This document shows, piece after piece, positions 15,608 through 21,737 of a DNA stretch of 21,737 nucleotides. The number at the start of each line of letters is the position of its first letter. Position 1 is the first letter of the stretch. The notes beneath the pieces are model-generated. The model was not told where the DNA came from, did not search any database, and saw only the letters and a list, made by a program, of their open reading frames with translations. Both the position numbers and the translations under genes were made by a program. Where the stretch lies: the NCBI GenBank assembly GCA_934527325.1, contig CAKTAG010000011.1, positions 1 to 21,737 of the forward strand, in the 5' to 3' direction. Origin of the DNA: an uncultured Candidatus Soleaferrea sp. GTDB taxonomy: Bacteria; Bacillota; Clostridia; Oscillospirales; Ruminococcaceae.

Positions 15608-15632
15608 AATTTTGGTAAAAAAAGAATATAAT
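15600..15632 (+). promoter_or_regulatory. spoIIE promoter, Spo0A-activated type with 21-bp spacer
   Basis: A perfect TTGACA (15600-15605) and a perfect TATAAT (15627-15632) are separated by 21 bp instead of 17. Bacillus subtilis spoIIE and spoIIG promoters are known for this unusually wide spacing, which makes sigma-A dependent on phosphorylated Spo0A. The predicted start is near 15639. Confidence 0.75.
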
Positions 15633-15671
15633 TATTACAAAATAAAAAATCTAATTACTATTACAAATGAT

Positions 15672-15678
15672 GGTGGTG
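15672..15678 (+). promoter_or_regulatory. Ribosome binding site that sets the spoIIE TTG start
   Basis: GGTGGTG differs by one base from the GGAGGTG of a full Shine-Dalgarno and lies 8 nt before TTG 15687. No comparable site serves the longer reading. Confidence 0.6.
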
Positions 15679-15686
15679 CATTTAAA

Positions 15687-18017
15687 TTGAAAAACAAATC
15701 AACTTTAAATAATGTAGAAAAAATAGAAGACTACATAAAACCAGCTAAAATACAGTTAAATTTACTAACCCACAGTGTTAATATGCTATTAGGCTTTTTA
15801 CTAGCTGTTGGCAATGTTTGTGGCGAAATATCACCATTTGGTATTTCTATCTCTGCAGCAGTACCTCAAAGTTTTGCTTTAACAACTTCTACAGGTGCAT
15901 TGATTGGGTATTTAATTGCCGGTGGCAACAATATGAAGTATATAATATCTATATTTTTAATTGCCATTTTTAGATGTTTATTAGAAAATATTAAATATTT
16001 ACCACAGGTAATGTTAGGCTGTTTATCCATTATATCATCATCATTTATTTTTATGGTCATATCTGGTAATTTAGATTTTTACAATATATTAATTTGCTTA
16101 TCAGAATCTGCCATGGTTGGCGGAACTACATTCTTTTTTATGCAAGCTAAAAAATACCTAGCCAACAAAACTCATTACAAAGGGCTATCTAGTGGTGAAC
16201 TTTCTGTTATATTTATATCTTTTATAATAATATTAATCCCATTAATGTCTATAAATTTTTTAGGGCTGGGGTTAGGTAAAATTGTAGCTATATACTCTAT
16301 TTTATTTATAGCATTAAATATGGATTTATATAACAGTTCTATAATTGGAATGATGGTAGGTTTTGTTGTTTTATTAAACGGCAATGAAAACAACGGGTAT
16401 GTTATACTATCTTACGGTTTAGGCGGAGTATTAGCAGGCTTAGCTAACAAATATGGCAGTTTATTTGTTACAAGCATTTTTGCCACAATTAATGGTATAT
16501 TTTTGATGTTAGCTGCCATTGTTAGTGGCGAAAACAATTACGAGCATTTATTAGAATTAATAGTAGCATCTTTTATATTTGTGTTTACATCTAATTTTTT
16601 AAAAAGCAAAATCTCGCTAGTTAAAAGCAACGATGTTGATACCTTAAGTTGCGACAACGCTAAAAATTTAATGCTTTTAAAGTTATCGTTAGCATCTAAA
16701 ACCCTTAGAGATATTGCAGGTGCTACCCAAAGACTATCTGACAAACTTTCAAAAAACTCTAAACCAACAATAGATGAGATATACCATAAATGTGCCACCA
16801 AAATATGCAGTAAATGTGATTTAAAAATGTTTTGTTGGAATACTGCATACAACGACACAATAAATAGTTTTAACGATATGACGTTTTTATTAAAAAATCA
16901 AGGGAAAATAAATATAGATGAAGTTTCTAATTTTATGAAAACCAAATGCAGAAATATAGATGAAATAGTTACAACAGTTAACGATAGTTATAACAGATTT
17001 ATTGCCAACAAAGGAGCCGAGAGAAAAGTTGCAGAAATCAGAAATGTTGTTACCGACCAATTTGATGGAATGGCAATGATGTTAAAAGAACTAGCAAATG
17101 AATTTTGTGAAATATCTCAATTCGATAGACGCACATCAATACAAGCAAAAAAAGTCTTTATGGATATTGGATTAAACGTTTATGCCATAACTTCTTTTAT
17201 AGATAAGTATGGGCGACTTACCATTGAAGCAACTACTAACATGGTAAAAAACACTAAAGCTGTTGGGCAAACTATTGCTTTAGAACTATCTGAAAAATGT
17301 GAACGAATTTTTGAATTGCCAGCTTTTAACACAATAGATAATAATATGAAGGTAACCATTATTGAAAAGGCAAATTATACTGTAGATTTTGGTGTTTCAC
17401 AGCTTTCTTGCAACAACGCAAAAGATTGCGGAGATGCTTATGATTATTTTATGGATTCTAAAGGTAAAGCATATATGATTTTAAGCGATGGAATGGGAAC
17501 AGGTAGCAGAGCTGCTATAGATGGAGCGCTTACAACAGGGTTGCTATCTAGGTTAATAAAAGCAGGATTTGATTTTGAAGCAGCATTAAAAATGGTGAAT
17601 TCTGCACTTTTAATTAAGTCTGGCGATGAATCTTTAGCAACAGTAGACGTTACTAGCATTGATTTGTATACAGGGAAAACCAATATATACAAAGCAGGTG
17701 CCGCACCAACTTTTATTAAAAAATCAGATAGAGCTTTAGAAGTAGAGTGCACCTCTTTGCCAGCAGGCATATTGCGCGGAGTTGCATTTGATAGAAAAAC
17801 AATCAATTTAAAAAACCAAGATATAGTTATTATGGTTTCTGATGGGGTAACTAACAATGAATATAACTGGATATACAATGAAATAAAATCTTTTAAATAT
17901 AATATAACTGCTAAAGAATTAGCAAGAAAAATAGCATTAGAATCTAAATTTAGAACTGGTAAAGGCCACGATGATGATGTAACTGTAATGGTTGGAATAA
18001 TTACAAAAGGTGTGTAA
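15687..18017 (+). CDS. spoIIE: Stage II sporulation protein E (membrane PP2C-type phosphatase)
   Basis: A 776-residue protein, slightly shorter than the Bacillus protein (827). The N-terminal ~300 residues hold about ten membrane helices. A central region contains a Cys cluster (KCATKICSKCDLKMFCW, about residues 365-385) seen in clostridial SpoIIE. The C-terminal PP2C domain starts near 570, with the metal-binding Asp601 in SDGMGTG, Asp719 in VSDGV and GHDDD at 760-764. SpoIIE dephosphorylates SpoIIAA-P to release sigma-F in the forespore and takes part in polar septation. For the start, the frame can be opened to a TTG at 15612, but that lies upstream of the -10. The TTG at 15687, 8 nt after GGTGGTG (15672-15678), fits the promoter and a good ribosome site. 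The next gene follows after 3 nt. Confidence 0.95.
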   Translation: MKNKSTLNNVEKIEDYIKPAKIQLNLLTHSVNMLLGFLLAVGNVCGEISPFGISISAAVPQSFALTTSTGALIGYLIAGGNNMKYIISIFLIAIFRCLLENIKYLPQVMLGCLSIISSSFIFMVISGNLDFYNILICLSESAMVGGTTFFFMQAKKYLANKTHYKGLSSGELSVIFISFIIILIPLMSINFLGLGLGKIVAIYSILFIALNMDLYNSSIIGMMVGFVVLLNGNENNGYVILSYGLGGVLAGLANKYGSLFVTSIFATINGIFLMLAAIVSGENNYEHLLELIVASFIFVFTSNFLKSKISLVKSNDVDTLSCDNAKNLMLLKLSLASKTLRDIAGATQRLSDKLSKNSKPTIDEIYHKCATKICSKCDLKMFCWNTAYNDTINSFNDMTFLLKNQGKINIDEVSNFMKTKCRNIDEIVTTVNDSYNRFIANKGAERKVAEIRNVVTDQFDGMAMMLKELANEFCEISQFDRRTSIQAKKVFMDIGLNVYAITSFIDKYGRLTIEATTNMVKNTKAVGQTIALELSEKCERIFELPAFNTIDNNMKVTIIEKANYTVDFGVSQLSCNNAKDCGDAYDYFMDSKGKAYMILSDGMGTGSRAAIDGALTTGLLSRLIKAGFDFEAALKMVNSALLIKSGDESLATVDVTSIDLYTGKTNIYKAGAAPTFIKKSDRALEVECTSLPAGILRGVAFDRKTINLKNQDIVIMVSDGVTNNEYNWIYNEIKSFKYNITAKELARKIALESKFRTGKGHDDDVTVMVGIITKGV

Positions 18018-18020
18018 AAA

Positions 18021-18545
18021 TTGGTAAACATAGTATTATATGGAGATTTAAATGATAAAAAAATAACTAAACTACTAATTAGCAGCTTAGAAGGTAAATG
18101 TAATATAACACACAAAACCCCAGATAAATTAAATTCTTATATAGTTAAAAATTCAACAAGTGAAATTTTAATTGTTGAAACTAACACTATTAAATTTATT
18201 GAAAGCTCCAATACAATAATTATTTTTAAAAATATAATAAGCAATGATATAGATTTGGAAATAAAAAACAAAGTAAAGATTATAGTGTTTTCTCAAAACG
18301 CAAAAGCTATAACCTTTTTAAGTAATGCAAAATTACAAAACATTATTACTTTTGGCTATAAATCTACAGATACTCTAACCGCTTCTAGTTTTAATAATAA
18401 AAAAAAAATGATATCTTTACAAAGAGAAATAAAAGCTATAAACGGAAAAATTATAGAACCATTTGAATTTAGTGTAAAAGAAAAAGGCGAGCTTTTAAAT
18501 GTTTTACCAGTTTGCGGAGTTTTATTATTGTTGCACAAACTATAA
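18021..18545 (+). CDS. Unrecognised 174-residue protein in operon with spoIIE
   Basis: I do not recognise a named family. The N-terminus (VNIVLYGDLNDKKITKLL) and alternating hydrophobic strands up to about residue 115 suggest an alpha/beta fold. The end carries a more conserved-looking stretch (SLQREIKAINGKIIEPFEF, about 134-152) and a hydrophobic C-terminus (VCGVLLLLHKL) that could be a buried helix rather than a membrane anchor. There is no signal peptide. It begins with TTG, 3 nt after the spoIIE stop, with AAAGGTG (18006-18012) as ribosome site inside the end of spoIIE, so it is translationally coupled. A sporulation-linked role is inferred from the operon only. In many Firmicutes tilS, hpt and ftsH follow spoIIE; here they do not. 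Confidence 0.8.
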   Translation: MVNIVLYGDLNDKKITKLLISSLEGKCNITHKTPDKLNSYIVKNSTSEILIVETNTIKFIESSNTIIIFKNIISNDIDLEIKNKVKIIVFSQNAKAITFLSNAKLQNIITFGYKSTDTLTASSFNNKKKMISLQREIKAINGKIIEPFEFSVKEKGELLNVLPVCGVLLLLHKL

Positions 18546-18547
18546 CT

Positions 18548-18589
18548 AAAATACCTTCTTTACCAAATAATAGCAAAGAAGGTATTTTT
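18548..18589. terminator. Terminator of the spoIIE operon, also usable by trpS
   Basis: A 14-bp stem (18548-18561 with 18575-18588, core ATACCTTCTTT) and a 13-nt loop start just after the stop at 18545 and end in TTTTT on the plus strand. The AAAA on the other side gives a U-tract for the converging trpS transcript. Confidence 0.85.
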
Positions 18590-18622
18590 AATGTTTTTAA
18601 TTTTTATTGTAAACCAAGTAAT

Positions 18623-19660
18623 TTAATTTATTTTAAAATAATTTAAACCCATAGCATCTTTTACTTTAAGCAAAGTGTTGCTAGCAACTTTTTTAGCTGT
18701 TTGCGAACCCTGTTTAAGAACTTCATATAAATAATCAATATTTTTTGCCAATTCTTTACGTCTATTTCTTATAGGCTCTAACTCTGCCTGAATAACTTCG
18801 TTTAAATATTTTTTTACTTTAACGTCACCTAACCCACCTCTTTTATAATGCGCCTTCATTTCTTCAAAAGTATTTCTATCTTTACAAAATGCATCTAGGT
18901 ATATAAATACTGGGTTACTTTCAACATCTCCCGGATCTGTAATTTTTATATGGTTTGGGTCAGTGTACATGCTCATTATTTTAGCCTTTATGTCATCAGC
19001 CTCGTCCGAAATATATATTGCATTATTTAAAGTTTTACTCATCTTATTTTTGCCATCTATACCAGGCAACCTTTTGCATACATTGTTTTCTGCCAATATA
19101 GCCTCTGGCTCTACCAAAGTTTCCCCATATGTATTATTAAAACTTCTCACAATTTCTCTGGTTTGTTCTATTAACGGTAATTGATCTTCACCTACGGGTA
19201 CATAATTAGCTTTAAAAGCTGTAATATCTGCTGCTTGGCTAACCGGGTAAACCAAAAAACCTGCAGGTATATTACCCTTAAAAGATTTATGTTTTAGTTC
19301 TTCTTTAACCGTTGGGTTCCTTTGCAACCTAGAAACAGCAACTAAATTTAAATAATACATCGTTAGCTCTGTTAATTCTGGAATTTGAGATTGTATAAAC
19401 AAAACAGACTTATTCGGGTCAATACCAACCGCTAAATAATCTAGCATTACTTCTGTAACACTTTCTATTATTTGTTGTGGATTTTTTGCATGGTCTGTTA
19501 ATGCTTGAATATCTGCTAAAAAAACAAATTGTTTATAATCATCTCTTTCTTGCAATTCTACTCTTTTTTTTAAAGAACCAACATAGTGGCCTAAATGTAG
19601 TTTCCCAGTTGGCCTATCCCCTGTAAGTAAAATTTTTTTATTTTCCAAATCTAATTCCAT
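18623..19660 (-). CDS. trpS: Tryptophanyl-tRNA synthetase
   Basis: A 345-residue class I aminoacyl-tRNA synthetase that charges tRNA-Trp with tryptophan in the cytoplasm. The HIGH-type motif reads GHYVG (24-28) inside TGDRPTGKLHLGHYVG, and the KMSKS loop reads KMSKT (206-210). The central Trp-pocket region includes GEDQLPLIEQTREI. The TGDRPTG opening marks the TrpS subtype found in many Firmicutes rather than the GIQPSG type. The ATG has a ribosome site AAAGGGG 7 nt upstream. It lies 58 nt behind uvrB with a parS site between them and no terminator, so it may be co-transcribed. No T-box leader fits in this gap. Confidence 0.96.
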   Translation of the reverse strand: MELDLENKKILLTGDRPTGKLHLGHYVGSLKKRVELQERDDYKQFVFLADIQALTDHAKNPQQIIESVTEVMLDYLAVGIDPNKSVLFIQSQIPELTELTMYYLNLVAVSRLQRNPTVKEELKHKSFKGNIPAGFLVYPVSQAADITAFKANYVPVGEDQLPLIEQTREIVRSFNNTYGETLVEPEAILAENNVCKRLPGIDGKNKMSKTLNNAIYISDEADDIKAKIMSMYTDPNHIKITDPGDVESNPVFIYLDAFCKDRNTFEEMKAHYKRGGLGDVKVKKYLNEVIQAELEPIRNRRKELAKNIDYLYEVLKQGSQTAKKVASNTLLKVKDAMGLNYFKIN

Positions 19661-19695
19661 AGCGGTTCCCCTTTTATATTTATTAAAAAATTATA

Positions 19696-19711
19696 TGTTC
19701 CACGTGAAACA
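19696..19711. promoter_or_regulatory. parS site (ParB/Spo0J binding site)
   Basis: TGTTCCACGTGAAACA is identical to the 16-bp parS sequence described for Bacillus subtilis and fits the general bacterial consensus TGTTNCACGTGAAACA. ParB/Spo0J loads and spreads from such sites and recruits SMC for origin segregation. It lies in the short gap between uvrB and trpS, not in coding sequence. Confidence 0.93.
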
Positions 19712-19718
19712 CTTTTAT

Positions 19719-21695
19719 TTATACATCTTTAATTTTTTTATTTAACAAAGAATCTATAATGTCTCTGTAGTAAGCTGCTTTTTCAAAATTTAAGTTTTTA
19801 GCTGCTTCTTTCATATCTGCTTTAAGTTTTTTAATTAACTGCTCTTCTTCTTTTTTAGTCATTTTATTTTTAGACTTTATTTTTTCACTAACATCTTTTT
19901 TAGATATTTCTAAAACATCTCTTATTTCTTTTGAGATTGTTGCTGGCGTTATATTATGCTTAACATTATAACTACTTTGAATTTCTCGCCTTCGTTCTGT
20001 TTCTACAATTGCTTTTTCCATAGCTTCAGTAACTTCATCTGCATACATAATAACGTTACCATTAGCATTTCTAGCAGCTCGTCCAATAGTTTGAATCAAA
20101 GCAGATTCAGAACGCAAAAAACCAGATTTATCTGCATCTAATATAGCAACTAAAGAAACTTCTGGGATATCTAACCCTTCCCTAAGTAAATTTATGCCTA
20201 CCAATACGTTATAAATTCCCTTTCTTAAATCTCTAATTATCTCCATTCTCTGCATAGTATCTACATCACTGTGCATATAGGTAACTTTAATATTAACATC
20301 TTCTAAAAATTTAGTTAAATCTTCTGCCATTTTTTTTGTTAATGTTGTAACTAAAACCCGTTCATTTTTTTCTACCCTTTTGTTTATTTCACCAATTAAA
20401 TCTTCTATTTGCCCCTCTATAGGTTTAACTATAATTTGCGGATCTACCAACCCTGTTGGCCTTATAATTTGTTCTACAATTTGCGTGCTTTTTTCTTTTT
20501 CAAACGCACCTGGTGTAGCACTTACAAAAATAATTTTATTTAACTTCGAATAAAATTCATCAAAATTAAGCGGTCTATTATCGTAAGCAGATGGCAACCT
20601 AAAACCAAAGTCAACAAGGGTTTTCTTCCTTGCTCTATCTCCACCAAACATTCCCTTAACTTGCGGAATAGTAACATGAGATTCATCTACTACAAGTAAA
20701 TAATCATCATCAAAATAGTCTAATAACGTATGTGGCATACTACCTGGTGCTCGCCCAGATAATATTCTAGAATAATTTTCAATTCCCTTGCAAAACCCTA
20801 TTTCATTTAAAGTTTCAATATCGTAATTTGTTCGCTCTTTTATTCTTTGCGCTTCTATTAACTTATTATTATCTTCAAAATATTTTACCCTAGCTTCTAG
20901 CTCAGCTTTAATATAGTCAATAGATTTTTCTAATTTTTCACGCGGAATTAAATAATGAGATGCAGGGTATATAGCAACATGAGATAACTTATTTTTCACA
21001 TCACCTGTTAACCCACTAAATTCAGATATTTTTTCTATTTCATCACCAAAAAATTCTATTCTAATTGCAACTTCACCTGAATAAACAGGGAAAATTTCCA
21101 CTACATCTCCTCTAACACGGAACTTATTTCTAACAAAATTTACGTCATTTCTTTCATATTGTAATTTTATTAAATCATTTAATAACTCATCTCTGTTTTT
21201 TACCTGCCCAGGCCTTAAAGATATAACCATACTTTTGTAATCTACAGGGTCGCCTAAGCTATATATACAAGAAACACTAGAAACAACAATAACATCTCTG
21301 CGCTCACAAAGTGCAGCCGTTGCCGAATGCCTAAGTTTTTCTATTTCGTCATTTATAGAGCTATCTTTTTCTATGTAAGTATCTGTGCTAGCAATGTAAG
21401 CTTCTGGTTGGTAATAATCGTAAAAACTAACAAAATACTCTACTGCATTGTTAGGGAAAAACTCTTTAAATTCACTGCAAAGCTGTGCCGCTAATATTTT
21501 ATTATGTGCCAATACAAGTGTAGGTTTATTTACTTGTTCTATAACGTTAGCAATAGTAAAAGTTTTACCAGAACCTGTTACCCCTAGCAGTGTTTGTTCT
21601 TTAATGTTATTATTAATACCTTCAACAAGTTTTTTTATAGCCTTTGGCTGGTCACCAGTAGGTTTATATTTTGAAACTAGTTTAAAACCACCCAA
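19719..21695 (-). CDS. uvrB: UvrABC excinuclease subunit B
   Basis: A 658-residue, full-length UvrB, the DNA-loading helicase-like subunit of nucleotide excision repair that works with UvrA and UvrC. Walker A is GVTGSGKT (38-45). The DNA-clamping beta-hairpin lies around YDYYQPEAYIASTDTYIEKD (92-111). The DEAD-like motif is VDESH (336-340), motif III VSATP (391-395) and motif VI QTIGRAARN near residue 540. The C-terminal UVR domain (about 622-657, KLKADMKEAAKNLNFEKAA) binds UvrC. The start is TTG, 8 nt after AAGGTG (21704-21709 region), giving MGGFKLVSKYKPTGDQPKAI as in homologues. The usual partner uvrA is not downstream; trpS follows instead. Confidence 0.97.
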   Translation of the reverse strand: MGGFKLVSKYKPTGDQPKAIKKLVEGINNNIKEQTLLGVTGSGKTFTIANVIEQVNKPTLVLAHNKILAAQLCSEFKEFFPNNAVEYFVSFYDYYQPEAYIASTDTYIEKDSSINDEIEKLRHSATAALCERRDVIVVSSVSCIYSLGDPVDYKSMVISLRPGQVKNRDELLNDLIKLQYERNDVNFVRNKFRVRGDVVEIFPVYSGEVAIRIEFFGDEIEKISEFSGLTGDVKNKLSHVAIYPASHYLIPREKLEKSIDYIKAELEARVKYFEDNNKLIEAQRIKERTNYDIETLNEIGFCKGIENYSRILSGRAPGSMPHTLLDYFDDDYLLVVDESHVTIPQVKGMFGGDRARKKTLVDFGFRLPSAYDNRPLNFDEFYSKLNKIIFVSATPGAFEKEKSTQIVEQIIRPTGLVDPQIIVKPIEGQIEDLIGEINKRVEKNERVLVTTLTKKMAEDLTKFLEDVNIKVTYMHSDVDTMQRMEIIRDLRKGIYNVLVGINLLREGLDIPEVSLVAILDADKSGFLRSESALIQTIGRAARNANGNVIMYADEVTEAMEKAIVETERRREIQSSYNVKHNITPATISKEIRDVLEISKKDVSEKIKSKNKMTKKEEEQLIKKLKADMKEAAKNLNFEKAAYYRDIIDSLLNKKIKDV

Positions 21696-21737
21696 TAAAA
21701 AACACCTTCTTTTTTTAGAACAAATTTATGCCTATTT

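Larger units (their letters stand above)
15206..15686. other. Divergent intergenic region between the LRR gene and spoIIE (about 480 nt)
   Basis: The left end holds the LRR promoter and palindrome. The middle (15290-15560) has no gene that I can support. It does contain a spaced inverted repeat, TTAACGC (15342-15348) with GCGTTAA (15373-15379), and an internal GTTAAC. The right end holds Spo0A-box-like sites and the spoIIE promoter and leader. Confidence 0.6.

Noticed and set aside
15612..15686. Longer N-terminus of SpoIIE starting at TTG 15612
   Set aside because: The segment contains the -10 box of the promoter and lacks a ribosome site. The TTG at 15687 has both a ribosome site and a correct position relative to the promoter.
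17444..18115. Minus-strand open frame of about 223 codons opposite the end of spoIIE
   Set aside because: It overlaps the PP2C domain, whose catalytic motifs are intact on the plus strand. The opposite frame has no recognisable domain or start signal.
19661..19718. Possible T-box leader before trpS
   Set aside because: The gap is only 58 nt, far too short for a T-box, and is largely taken by the parS site and the ribosome site.

Overview
The window is AT-rich chromosomal DNA from an endospore-forming Firmicute of the class Clostridia. The evidence is two sporulation genes (spoVT, spoIIE), a canonical ParB/Spo0J parS site, Bacillus/Clostridium-type Shine-Dalgarno sequences, frequent TTG/GTG starts and secreted BspA-like and InlB-repeat proteins typical of gut and anaerobic Clostridia. 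No species can be named from the sequence alone.

Layout. Positions 1-120 hold three hairpins in a row that separate an off-window gene from spoVT. Next, on the minus strand, come spoVT (AbrB/GAF regulator of late sporulation), a small DUF378 membrane protein, a 912-residue secreted protein with a papain/C39-like peptidase head and two InlB-type repeats, and a three-gene nucleoside-type ABC importer operon (ATPase, permease, permease) with no binding-protein gene beside it. On the plus strand from about 7976 is a stand-alone radical SAM/SPASM enzyme. A small acidic membrane protein (minus) faces it. A plus-strand pair encodes an HD-domain protein and a PF06541 membrane protein. A 3.8-kb minus-strand gene encodes a giant BspA-like leucine-rich-repeat secreted protein. 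It has a run of nine G near its start codon and near-identical internal repeats. The plus-strand spoIIE operon (spoIIE plus an unrecognised 174-residue gene) follows, then minus-strand uvrB and trpS.

Regulation. Several promoters read as near-consensus sigma-A sites with 16-17 bp spacers. The promoter before spoIIE is different: TTGACA and TATAAT are 21 bp apart and a Spo0A-box-like sequence covers the -35. This matches the known Spo0A-activated promoter type and moves the spoIIE start to a TTG at 15687. A perfect 16-bp parS site lies between uvrB and trpS. Together with spoVT and spoIIE, which lie near the origin in Bacillus subtilis, it suggests an origin-proximal position.

Most interesting points: the parS site; the Spo0A-type spoIIE promoter and corrected start; the G9 tract that could switch the LRR protein on and off; the secreted C39-like protein with an unrecognised C-terminal region; and the radical SAM/SPASM enzyme and nucleoside importer that both lack their usual partner genes. 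I see no complete undescribed multi-gene system, no phage or IS element, no CRISPR array and no RNA gene.
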